Shown here piece after piece: positions 28,481 through 36,338 of a stretch of DNA of 63,824 nucleotides. A model generated the notes under the pieces. It saw nothing but the letters and a program-made list of their open reading frames with translations, was not told the origin of the DNA and searched no databases. The stretch is taken from NCBI RefSeq assembly GCF_030159055.1, contig NZ_BQXQ01000033.1, forward strand, positions 1-63,824, read 5' to 3'. Both the position numbers and the translations under genes were made by a program. Position 1 is the first letter of the stretch, and the number at the start of each line of letters is the position of its first letter. This DNA comes from Acidovorax sp. SUPP3334. GTDB taxonomy: Bacteria; Pseudomonadota; Gammaproteobacteria; Burkholderiales; Burkholderiaceae_C.

Positions 28481-30993
28481 ATCGATTGATCCGGTGTTGC
28501 GGACTCGTTCAAAACGTCCCACAGTTGTTGAAGATTGTCGGCCAATGATTGGTCCGAGGGCCAATCCCGCGCCTGGGCTATCGCGTCGGACAGCCACTCC
28601 CGGTGGATGCGAGGAAGGGCGTTGGACTTGGACCTGTCGCATAGCGGCAGCAGATTCAACAATGCCAGGGCCCAATCGCGCAAGGGCTCTGGGGCGCGAT
28701 CCGTCAGCGCCACCAACCGCTCGCGCAATTGCAAGCTGCGTTCGTAGTGGTCTCGTGCATCATTCGACCGGCCCAGCGCTTGCTGGATATCGCCGAGCTT
28801 ACTCAAGGATACTGACAGGTCACGCAGCGCCTTCGGGGAATGGTCGGTGCGCGCCACCAGTTGCTCATCCAACTGGAGACTTCGCTCGTAGTGGCCGCGT
28901 GCCGCATCTAGCTGGCTCATCGCTTGCAGCACTTCGCCCATCTTGTTCAAAGATACAGACAGGTCGCGCAACGCCTGCGGAGACGGATCGGTACGTGCCG
29001 CCAACTGCTCACTCAATTGCAGGCTGCGCTCATAATGACCACGCGCCGCGTCCAGCTGACCCAGCGCTTGCAGCACTCCACCCATCTTGCTCAAAGACAC
29101 AGAAAGGTCGCGCAGCGCCTGCAGAGACGGATCGGTACGTGCCGCCAACTGCTCTCTCAACTGCAGACTGCGCTCATGTTGAACGCGCGCCGCGTCGAGC
29201 TGACCCAGCACTTCCAGCACGTCGCCCATCTTGTTCAAAGAAACAGACAAGTCGCCCAGCGCCTGCGGAGACGGATCGGTACGTGCCGCCAACTGCTCAC
29301 TCAATTGCAGGCTGCGCTCATAGTGACCGCGCGCCGCGTCCAGCTGACCCATCGCTTGCAGCACTTCGCCCATCTTGTTCAAAGACACTGACAGGTCACG
29401 CAGCGCCTGCGGAGAATGGTCGGTGCATGCCACTCGCTGCTCATCCAACTGGAGACTTCGCTCGTAGTGGCCGCGTGCCGCATCTAGCTGACCCATCGCT
29501 TGCAGCACTTCGCCCATCTTGTTCAAAGACACTGACAGGTCGCGCAACGCCTGCGGAGACGGCTCTGCACATGCCGCCAACTGCTCCCTCAATTGCAGGC
29601 TGCGCTCATGTTGATTGCGCGCCGCGTCTAGCTGCCCTAGCGATTCAAGAACGTCGCCCATCCTTTCCAAAGACACAGACAAGTCGCGCAGTGCCTGCGG
29701 GGACGAGTCGGCACCTGACGCCAACTGCTCTCTCAATTGCAGGCTGCGCTCGTAGTGACCGAGCGCCGCATCTAACTGCCCCAGTGCTTCAAGAACGTCG
29801 CCCATCCTTTCCAAAGACACAGACAAGTCGCGCAGTGCCTGCGGGGACGAGTCGGCACCTGACGCCAACTGCTCTCTCAATTGCAGGCTGCGCTCGTAGT
29901 GACCGAGCGCCGCGTCCGCTCGGCCTAGCGCCCATTGCAGATCGCCCAGCTTGTTCAACGTAACCGATAGGCTGCGCAGCGCCTTTGGGGACTGCTCAGT
30001 GCTTTGCGCCAACGCCTCAGCCAACTTCAAACTTTGCTCGTAATAGTCCAAGGCTGCATCAAGTTGGCCCCGCGATTTTTGTACTTCGCCCCGCAACCCC
30101 AGAAACATGGCCTGCACCAGTTGCCGCATCGCCACGTTTTCAAAAAGGCTATCCGGCCCGTCCATGGCCTTTGATGGAAGCAGCGTCTCCAACTGCTTCA
30201 ACGTTTTCTCCGCCAATGCCAATTCCTGCTGTTGTATTGCTTTTTCGGCCAAGGCCAAGCCCAAGTTGACATTGATCCGCGCGTCGGTTGGGCGCCGATG
30301 ACTGCTCTTCTTCCGTGGCTTTTTCTTGCGGTAGGCACTCCAGGCCTGATTCCACATCTTCTCCTGCAACCGCAGCGAGGAAGTCGAAGCGGGCGGCACC
30401 TCGTGGGCCGGAACCAGTTCAGGGAGTTCGGACAGGCTGGGCGCAACGGCTCGAGGCAGTTCGAGGCTCAGGCTCCGCACCGACCACAGATCCGGCGCCA
30501 CGGCTGCCGCCAAAGCATCCGCCCCCACCGGAGCAGCAATGACCAGGGCACGCGGATGGCCCAATGCTTGCGCGCGGCGCTCATTCAAACGCGCCAGGAA
30601 ATAGCGCAGGACTGGGTACTCCGCTCCCTCGGGTGCTGTGCTGGCCTGCGCATCCCACTGCAGCCAGATGGCATTGCGTTCATCGCCCGGATCGGGCTCC
30701 AGCACATGTTGCAGCCAGGGTTGCACGGTATCCGCCATGGCCTCTGGCAATACCTGCGACGGCAGTCGAAGGAAGCGAACCCTTTGGGCGCGGGCACGCA
30801 GGCGGCTGTCCAGGTGTTCGCGCATGGCATCCAGTTGCCGGGCATCGGACGACCAGAAAAAAATCAGGCAGGCCCCTTCGGACCGCAGCACCAAGCGGCG
30901 CATGCGCCGCAGGGCATCGTACTCGGCCGGCGTGGTCAAGGCATGGCGGGAGGCAGCCACGTCAGCCTGATGCAGTGGCAGTGGCAGTGGCAC
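28477..30993 (-). CDS. Tetratricopeptide-repeat protein with NTPase-like N-terminal domain (838 aa)
   Basis: Start is GTG at 30993, inside the 3' end of the ATPase gene (32-base overlap). Residues 25-180 have alternating hydrophobic strands (LIFFWSSD, AIWLQWDA, ALVIAAPVG, SLSLEL) like an NTPase core, but no Walker A GKT/S is present, so it may be degenerate. A basic segment YRKKKPRKKSSHRR follows near 221. Residues 339-770 are nine consecutive 48-residue TPR units of the form LRDLSVSLNKMGEVLQAMGQ plus LDAARGHYERSLQL, preceded by diverged TPRs. Such arrays bind proteins. No signal peptide. Function unknown; with the neighbouring ATPase it looks like a two-component STAND-type signalling unit (inference). 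Confidence 0.8.
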   Translation of the reverse strand: MPLPLPLHQADVAASRHALTTPAEYDALRRMRRLVLRSEGACLIFFWSSDARQLDAMREHLDSRLRARAQRVRFLRLPSQVLPEAMADTVQPWLQHVLEPDPGDERNAIWLQWDAQASTAPEGAEYPVLRYFLARLNERRAQALGHPRALVIAAPVGADALAAAVAPDLWSVRSLSLELPRAVAPSLSELPELVPAHEVPPASTSSLRLQEKMWNQAWSAYRKKKPRKKSSHRRPTDARINVNLGLALAEKAIQQQELALAEKTLKQLETLLPSKAMDGPDSLFENVAMRQLVQAMFLGLRGEVQKSRGQLDAALDYYEQSLKLAEALAQSTEQSPKALRSLSVTLNKLGDLQWALGRADAALGHYERSLQLREQLASGADSSPQALRDLSVSLERMGDVLEALGQLDAALGHYERSLQLREQLASGADSSPQALRDLSVSLERMGDVLESLGQLDAARNQHERSLQLREQLAACAEPSPQALRDLSVSLNKMGEVLQAMGQLDAARGHYERSLQLDEQRVACTDHSPQALRDLSVSLNKMGEVLQAMGQLDAARGHYERSLQLSEQLAARTDPSPQALGDLSVSLNKMGDVLEVLGQLDAARVQHERSLQLREQLAARTDPSLQALRDLSVSLSKMGGVLQALGQLDAARGHYERSLQLSEQLAARTDPSPQALRDLSVSLNKMGEVLQAMSQLDAARGHYERSLQLDEQLVARTDHSPKALRDLSVSLSKLGDIQQALGRSNDARDHYERSLQLRERLVALTDRAPEPLRDWALALLNLLPLCDRSKSNALPRIHREWLSDAIAQARDWPSDQSLADNLQQLWDVLNESATPDQSI
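28684..29979 (-). repeat. Nine tandem 144-bp repeats encoding TPR units
   Basis: The repeat period is exactly 144 bases (48 codons). Some neighbouring units, for example those covering about 29640-29900, are close to identical over more than 100 bases, including silent positions, which points to recent duplication or gene conversion. In-frame length changes by recombination are therefore expected. Confidence 0.85.
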
Positions 30994-32305
30994 TGCTACT
31001 GGCTTTCAATGCCGCCGCCCTTTTTTGGACCCAATCACGCAGCATGGGATGTACGGCATACCATGCGCTTCCGTTCAGGTAGGCCAGCACATGCTTGCTG
31101 GTCAGGTACTGCTGCAAGGTCAGGGAGGTGATTTTCTCGGACAACTCGGGCTCATGCGATGCCTCCAGCCGCGCCAGCCACGCCACATGCTCGTTAGGGA
31201 TGGCCTTGGGCGGAGCGATTTGCTGCAGGGCATATTCAACCATTTCGTCGCTGACGGGCAGGCTGACGATGTCGTCGCTCAACACCACCCGAATGCTTCG
31301 CAAATAGTCGCGCAGGTCACCGCCGCACTGGATGGCGATGTACCTCAGTTGCTGCTCAGAGAAGACTTCCATGCAGCGAGGAAAGCGCGCCTGGATGAGC
31401 CTCAGCATGGCGTCCACGCCATCCTTGTCCTCTTGGGCGGAATTGCGTTGAAAGACATGGACGGACGGCATGGTAGCCACCGCCCCCACGCCCAACTGCG
31501 CTGGCAACTGGTTGTTCTGCTCGATGAGAAAGGGTGACACCGAATACACCACATGCAGTCCCGGTAGCCGCAGGGCCGCGCCATCACTTAAAAAGAGCTG
31601 CTGCAAGCTGGTGTAGATGCTTTCGCTTTGTTCACCATAGCCACGGAGCTTTTCGAGCGAATCCGCAATGAGGACGCATTTCTCGCCCCGAGAGCACAGG
31701 TCGTCTTTCAGGAGCCGCACAAAATCATGGGCTTGGCTGACGATGCTGGACTGGCGGTTCTTGAGCGCATCCGACACATGGTGTCGAAAGGAAGGATCGG
31801 TTTGCAGCGCAAACCCCACCTTCGCCTTGAGCCCGGCGGCATCCACGCCCAGGTCGAACCCTTGTGGAAGCAGTTGGGTGTTTCTGAAAAAGTCCCTCAA
31901 ACGCTCCGCCGGCGTTTGCCGCCCCTGAATGCTGCCGGCTTCTTGCACCCAGGCAGAGAGCAGCGCCACCAGAAAACTGCCCAGCGTGACCGGCTCGTTG
32001 AGGTTCAGCCAGTCGGTCAGATCGCAGTAGAAGGCCTTCACCTGCGGGCTTGCAATCTCTGCTCGCAAACGCATCAGTTCCGTGCTCTTGCCACTGCCGA
32101 TCTGGCCTGTGAACAAGAACACCCCGCCGCCTTCCAGGCGCACGATCTCTCTCTTGAGCCGCGCCACCGCATCACGCTGGCCATGCAACCCATGCACGTA
32201 GCGATGTTCCCTCAGCAGGGCTTCGTAGGTCGGAGTGACGTCCACGCGGACCGCGTTCGTGAAGTCGGTCAGAAAACGCTCTAGCTCTTCAGAAGTCATG
32301 GTCAT
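30962..32305 (-). CDS. STAND/ORC-like P-loop ATPase (447 aa), partner of TPR protein
   Basis: Start 32305 gives MTMTSEELERFLTDF with AGCAGG eight bases upstream, 26 bases after the hom stop. Walker A is FTGQIGSGKST (about 65-75), the Walker B-like segment VLIADSLEKL (211-220), and a sensor-like strand HVVYSVSPF (251-259). The C-terminal part has TLQQYLTSKHVLAYLNG then AVHPMLRDWVQ, a winged-helix pattern as in ORC/Cdc6 and STAND NTPases. The tail is low complexity (SSSATATATASG). The HGQRDAVARLKREI before Walker A suits a STAND N-terminal sensor box. No effector domain is fused; the TPR protein encoded next is the obvious partner. Function unknown. Confidence 0.75.
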   Translation of the reverse strand: MTMTSEELERFLTDFTNAVRVDVTPTYEALLREHRYVHGLHGQRDAVARLKREIVRLEGGGVFLFTGQIGSGKSTELMRLRAEIASPQVKAFYCDLTDWLNLNEPVTLGSFLVALLSAWVQEAGSIQGRQTPAERLRDFFRNTQLLPQGFDLGVDAAGLKAKVGFALQTDPSFRHHVSDALKNRQSSIVSQAHDFVRLLKDDLCSRGEKCVLIADSLEKLRGYGEQSESIYTSLQQLFLSDGAALRLPGLHVVYSVSPFLIEQNNQLPAQLGVGAVATMPSVHVFQRNSAQEDKDGVDAMLRLIQARFPRCMEVFSEQQLRYIAIQCGGDLRDYLRSIRVVLSDDIVSLPVSDEMVEYALQQIAPPKAIPNEHVAWLARLEASHEPELSEKITSLTLQQYLTSKHVLAYLNGSAWYAVHPMLRDWVQKRAAALKASSSATATATASG

Positions 32306-32331
32306 GGCACAGCCTGCTGTGAAGGCACCTT

Positions 32332-33693
32332 TCAGTTGAGTTCTTCCTTGCGGATGCGCGTGATGGGCCCCAGCACGGTGGGCAGGGCCTGCATCTGCGC
32401 GATGGCGTCGTTCATGGTGCCCTCGCGCGTGTCGTGCGTGAGGATGATGAGGTCGGTCTGCGTGGAGCCCTCGCCGCCCACCTCGTCGGCCTCGCGCTGC
32501 AGCACCGCGTCGATGCTGATGCCGGCCGTGGCGAGCAGGCCCGTGACCTTGGCCAGCACGCCGGCCTCGTCGGCCACGCGCAGGCGCAGGTAGTAGCTGG
32601 TGACGACCTCGCTCATGGGCAGCACGGGCAGCGTGCCCATGGCCTGGTCGAGCGTGTGCGACTGGAAGGCCAGGTGCGGCACCCGGTGTTCGGGGTCGGC
32701 CGAGGCCAGGCGGGCGATGTCCACCAGATCGGCGATCACGGCGCTGGCGGTGGGCTCGCTGCCGGCGCCCTTTCCGTAGTAGAGCGTGGTGCCCACGGCA
32801 TCGCCCTGCACGACCACGGCGTTCATCGCGCCTTCCACATTGGCGATCAGGCGCTTTGCGGGCACGAGCGTTGGGTGCACGCGCAGTTCGACACCATCGG
32901 GCTGGCCGGACGCGGCACCCGCGCCCGTGCGGCGCTTGGCGATGCCCAGCAGCTTGATGCGGTAGCCGAGCTGTTCGGCATAGCGGATGTCGGCCGCGCC
33001 GAGCTTGGTGATGCCTTCCACATAGGCCTTGTCGAACTGCACCGGAATACCGAAAGCGATGGCCGACATGATGGTGGCCTTGTGCGCTGCGTCCACGCCT
33101 TCGATGTCGAAGGTCGGATCGGCTTCGGCATACCCCAGGCGCTGCGCTTCTTTCAACACCACGTCGAAATCGAGGCCCTTGTCGCGCATCTCGGACAGGA
33201 TGAAGTTGGTGGTGCCGTTGATGATGCCGGCGATCCACTGGATGCGGTTGGCGGTGAGCCCCTCGCGCAGCGCCTTGATGATCGGAATGCCCCCGGCCAC
33301 GGCGGCTTCGAACGCCACCATCACGCCCTTGGCCGAAGCGGCCGCGAAGATCTCGGTGCCGTGCACCGCCAACAGCGCCTTGTTGGCGGTGACCACGTGC
33401 TTGCCGGCGGCGATGGCCTCCAGCACCAGGGCCTTGGCGATGCCGTAGCCACCGATGAGCTCGACCACGATGTCGATGTCGGGGTTGGCGATGACGGCGC
33501 GCGCATCGCCCACCACCTGGGCGGTGTCGCCCACGACGGTCTTGGCGCGCGCCGCGTCGAGGTCGGCCACCATGGCGATCTCGATGCCACGGCCGGCGCG
33601 GCGGCGGATTTCTTCCTGGTTGCGTTGCAGCACGTTGAAGACGCCGCTGCCGACGGTGCCAATGCCCAGCAGTCCCACTTGGATCGGTTTCAT
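32332..33693 (-). CDS. hom: Homoserine dehydrogenase
   Basis: Reduces aspartate semialdehyde to homoserine, the branch point to threonine and methionine. 453 residues. N-terminal nucleotide-binding site KPIQVGLLGIGTVGSGVF, a dehydrogenase core with VVTANKALLAVHG and GIINGTTNFIL, and a C-terminal ACT domain (YYLRLRVADEAGVLAKVTG) expected to mediate feedback inhibition by threonine. Start 33693 chosen for the standard MKPIQVG N-terminus. Upstream gene of hom-ATPase-TPR-thrC, all closely spaced. Confidence 0.95.
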   Translation of the reverse strand: MKPIQVGLLGIGTVGSGVFNVLQRNQEEIRRRAGRGIEIAMVADLDAARAKTVVGDTAQVVGDARAVIANPDIDIVVELIGGYGIAKALVLEAIAAGKHVVTANKALLAVHGTEIFAAASAKGVMVAFEAAVAGGIPIIKALREGLTANRIQWIAGIINGTTNFILSEMRDKGLDFDVVLKEAQRLGYAEADPTFDIEGVDAAHKATIMSAIAFGIPVQFDKAYVEGITKLGAADIRYAEQLGYRIKLLGIAKRRTGAGAASGQPDGVELRVHPTLVPAKRLIANVEGAMNAVVVQGDAVGTTLYYGKGAGSEPTASAVIADLVDIARLASADPEHRVPHLAFQSHTLDQAMGTLPVLPMSEVVTSYYLRLRVADEAGVLAKVTGLLATAGISIDAVLQREADEVGGEGSTQTDLIILTHDTREGTMNDAIAQMQALPTVLGPITRIRKEELN

Positions 33694-33710
33694 GATCGAA
33701 TTACCAGTCA

Positions 33711-33760
33711 AATTGCACTGCAGCGCTTGATGAATATGCGCTGACAGCTATGAAAATAGG
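33711..33760. repeat. Dispersed palindromic repeat, copy C
   Basis: On the minus strand it reads CTATTTTCATAGCTGTCAGC, then GCATATTCATCAAGCGCTGC. CAGCGC and GCGCTG form the core palindrome. Between the alaA-like and hom genes. Confidence 0.6.
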
Positions 33761-33769
33761 AGTAAAAAC

Positions 33770-34999
33770 TCAAACGGTGCCGTGTTGCTGCCGGTACTTG
33801 GCGAGGAAGTCCGCCAGACGGCCGATGGCCACCCGCAGGTCGTCCTCGTGCGGCAGGAACACGATGCGGAAATGCTGCTGGTCGGGGTAGTTGAAGCCCG
33901 AGCCCTGCACCAGCATCACGCGCGTGGCGCGCAGCACTTCCATGAAGAACTGGCGGTCGTCGGCGATGGGGTACATCGCGGGGTCCAGGCGGGGGAACAT
34001 GTAGAGCGCCGCCTTGGGTTTCACGCAGCTCACGCCCGGGATCGCCGAGATGAGTTCATAGGCCAGATCGCGCTGGCGCCGCAGGCGCCCGCCTTCCCTG
34101 ACCAGGTCGTTGATGCTCTGGTAGCCGCCGAGCGCCGTCTGGATGGCCCACTGGCCGGGCACGTTGGAGCCCAGCTTGATGTTGGCGAGCATGTTGATGC
34201 CCTCGATGTAATCGCGGGCCACTTCCTTGTTGCCCGAAATCACCATCCAGCCCGCGCGGTAGCCGCACGATCGGTAGGCCTTGGAGAGCGAGTTGAAGGT
34301 CAGCGTGAGCACGTCTGTGGACAGGCTGGCCAGCGCGGTGTGCTTCACGCCGTCGTACAGCACCTTGTCGTACACCTCGTCGGCCAGCAGCACCAGGCCG
34401 TGCTCGCGGGCGATCTGCACGATCGCCTTGAGCAGCTCGTCGGAATACAGCGCGCCCGTCGGATTGTTGGGGTTGATGACCACGAGGCCCTTGGTGCGGG
34501 GCGTGATCTTGGCGCGGATGTCTTCCAGATTGGGCATCCAGCCGTTGGCCTCGTCGCACGCGTAATGCACGGGCTTGCCGCCCGAAAGGCTCGCGACCGC
34601 CGTCCACAGCGGGTAGTCGGGCGCGGGCACCAGCAATTCGTCGCCGTCGTCGAGCAGTGCGTTCGTGGCCATGCCGATCAGGTCGCTCGCACCGTTGCCC
34701 AGGTAGATGTCGTCGAGCGTCACGCCCGCCACGCCCTGTTGCTGGCTGTAATGCATCACGGCCTTGCGCGCGCCGAAAATGCCCTTGCTGTCCGAGTAGC
34801 CCGCCGAATTGGGCAGGTTGCGGATCATGTCCTGCTGGATTTCCTCGGGGGCGTCGAAGCCGAACGGCGCGAGGTTGCCGATGTTCAGCTTGATGATCTT
34901 CTGCCCCTCGTCCTCCATCTGCTTGGCCGCGTCCACGATCGGGCCCCGGACATCGTAGAGAACGTTACTGAGCTTCGCGGATTTGTGGATGGTCTTCAT
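33770..34999 (-). CDS. AlaA-type PLP-dependent aminotransferase
   Basis: Fold-type I aminotransferase of 409 residues, close to the alanine-synthesising AlaA group (glutamate-pyruvate). It starts MKTIHKSAKLSNVLYDVRGP and contains KLNIGNLAPFGF, VINPNNPTGALYS (Asn that binds PLP), ADEVYDKVLY, and the PLP Lys in FNSLSKAYRSCGYRAGW. Its place directly upstream of hom and thrC is standard in Burkholderiales. It might also use related keto acids; the exact substrate is an inference from family. Confidence 0.85.
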   Translation of the reverse strand: MKTIHKSAKLSNVLYDVRGPIVDAAKQMEDEGQKIIKLNIGNLAPFGFDAPEEIQQDMIRNLPNSAGYSDSKGIFGARKAVMHYSQQQGVAGVTLDDIYLGNGASDLIGMATNALLDDGDELLVPAPDYPLWTAVASLSGGKPVHYACDEANGWMPNLEDIRAKITPRTKGLVVINPNNPTGALYSDELLKAIVQIAREHGLVLLADEVYDKVLYDGVKHTALASLSTDVLTLTFNSLSKAYRSCGYRAGWMVISGNKEVARDYIEGINMLANIKLGSNVPGQWAIQTALGGYQSINDLVREGGRLRRQRDLAYELISAIPGVSCVKPKAALYMFPRLDPAMYPIADDRQFFMEVLRATRVMLVQGSGFNYPDQQHFRIVFLPHEDDLRVAIGRLADFLAKYRQQHGTV

Positions 35000-35171
35000 G
35001 CGCAGGCAGAAAAAAACGGAGGGCCGGACACGGGGGCGGGATGACCCGCCAGAGGGCATTGCCTCTCTGGCGAAACTTATAATTTGACCACAGTTCCCGC
35101 AGCGCCCCGGGGCCCTTGGCCCCTTGCAGCGCACCCTTTTCCCCCGAACGGGCGCACCCCGCCCCCGACGC

Positions 35172-35549
35172 ATGAAATTCCAGCCCGACCGCACCGACAC
35201 GCAGAACATCAGCGCCTACGGCCCCGGCTGGATCGGCGTGGATGGCGAGAAGCTCACGACGAGCCTGATCCTCGGCTCGCGCGGACTGCGCCGGGAATGG
35301 GCTTGTGCGCATTTCGAGGACCTCACGCCCGAACATTTCGCGCAATTGGCCGAACTCGATGCGGAACTCATCATCTTCGGCAGCGGCTCGCGCAATCGCT
35401 TCCCTCCGCCAGCGTGGCTGCAGCCTCTGATGGCCAAGCGGATGGGGCTGGAAACCATGGATACGCAGGCCGCCTGCCGCACCTACAACATTCTTGCGGG
35501 AGAGGGCCGAAACGTCGTCGCAGCCCTGTTGCTCGAACCTTCTGCTTGA
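35172..35549 (+). CDS. Mth938-like domain protein
   Basis: 125 residues; start 35172 (MKFQPDRTDTQNISAYGPGW). The Mth938/NDUFAF3-like fold is recognised from ISAYGPGWIGVDGEKLTTSL, LIIFGSGSRNRFPPPAWLQP and MDTQAACRTYNILAGEGRNV with LLLEPSA at the end. Function is not established in bacteria; the mitochondrial relative assists complex I assembly. Divergent from the aminotransferase gene. Confidence 0.85.
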   Translation: MKFQPDRTDTQNISAYGPGWIGVDGEKLTTSLILGSRGLRREWACAHFEDLTPEHFAQLAELDAELIIFGSGSRNRFPPPAWLQPLMAKRMGLETMDTQAACRTYNILAGEGRNVVAALLLEPSA

Positions 35550-35694
35550 GTTGTGTATCTTGGTTACAGACTGCGATTCGCGAAAGAGTCCGTTTCAAGG
35601 TAAAATCTCGGGTTGCGGTCGGGGGCCATCCAAGAGCAATAACACACCGCTCCCCCGGCTATTCAACGACTACATCCAGAGAGATTGAAGTGCC

Positions 35695-36180
35695 ATGGCG
35701 ATCGTTGTCAACAAACCCCTGCCTGAATTTGAAGCCAACGCGACCGGAGGGATCAAGGTCTCCAACACCTCGCACCTTGGCCAGATTCTGATCCTGTACT
35801 TCTATCCCAAGGACAATACCCCTGGCTGCACGACCGAAGCCATGCAGTTCCGCGACAAGTACAAAGACTTCGTCAAGGCCGGCGCCGCCGTCTTCGGCGT
35901 GTCGCGCGACAACATGAAGTCGCACGACGACTTCAAGGAAAAGCTCGAACTCCCGTTCGAACTGATCGCCGACACCGAAGAAAAAATGTGCCACATGTTC
36001 GGTGTCGTCAAGAACAAGATCATGTACGGCAAGAAGGTCAAGGGCATCGAACGCAGCACGTTCCTCGTCGGCCCCGACGGCATCCTCGCCCAGGAATGGC
36101 GCGGCCTCAAGGTGCCGGGCCATGTGGACGAAGTCCTCAAGGCCGTGAAGTCCATCAAGGCCCTCAAGAAAGCCGCCTGA
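35695..36180 (+). CDS. bcp: Thiol peroxidase, Bcp/PrxQ-type peroxiredoxin
   Basis: Reduces hydrogen peroxide and organic peroxides. 161 residues. Thioredoxin fold with the active site YPKDNTPGCTTEAMQFRD (peroxidatic Cys). The PrxQ resolving cysteine five residues later is missing; a later Cys in KMCHMFGV could serve or the enzyme may be 1-Cys. GRP-like arginine region FLVGPDGILAQEWRG is present. Followed by a strong terminator. Confidence 0.9.
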   Translation: MAIVVNKPLPEFEANATGGIKVSNTSHLGQILILYFYPKDNTPGCTTEAMQFRDKYKDFVKAGAAVFGVSRDNMKSHDDFKEKLELPFELIADTEEKMCHMFGVVKNKIMYGKKVKGIERSTFLVGPDGILAQEWRGLKVPGHVDEVLKAVKSIKALKKAA

Positions 36181-36268
36181 GCGTGCTGCGGCATTGCGCC
36201 GTGGCCCGTCATGAGGAGCATGCATAATGGGTCGATGCTGCTGAGAAACGCAACGCCCTCCCCTCACC

Positions 36269-36300
36269 AAAAAGCCGCCTTGGCCTCCAGGCGGCTTTTT
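36269..36300 (+). terminator. Rho-independent terminator after bcp
   Basis: Perfect stem AAAAAGCCGCCT (36269-36280) and AGGCGGCTTTTT (36289-36300) with an 8-base loop, ending in a T run. It separates bcp from phoH. Confidence 0.85.
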
Positions 36301-36338
36301 GCTTTCTGACCCCATCATCTCCTTGAGGCCATTGCACC

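Noticed and set aside
28428-29963. Long open frame on the plus strand (about 511 codons) opposite the TPR repeats
   Set aside because: It is the antisense shadow of the periodic, GC-rich repeat DNA; its Pro/Ala/Thr-rich repeats follow the 144-bp period, and it has no start signals or recognisable domain.
28684-29979. Regular 144-bp repeats considered as a CRISPR or intergenic array
   Set aside because: The repeats are coding, in frame throughout, with no spacer variation between them and no cas genes nearby.
32306-33238. Upstream extension of the ATPase frame into hom
   Set aside because: It would overlap hom in another frame with Arg/His-rich translation; the ATG at 32305 has a ribosome site and starts the recognisable domain.
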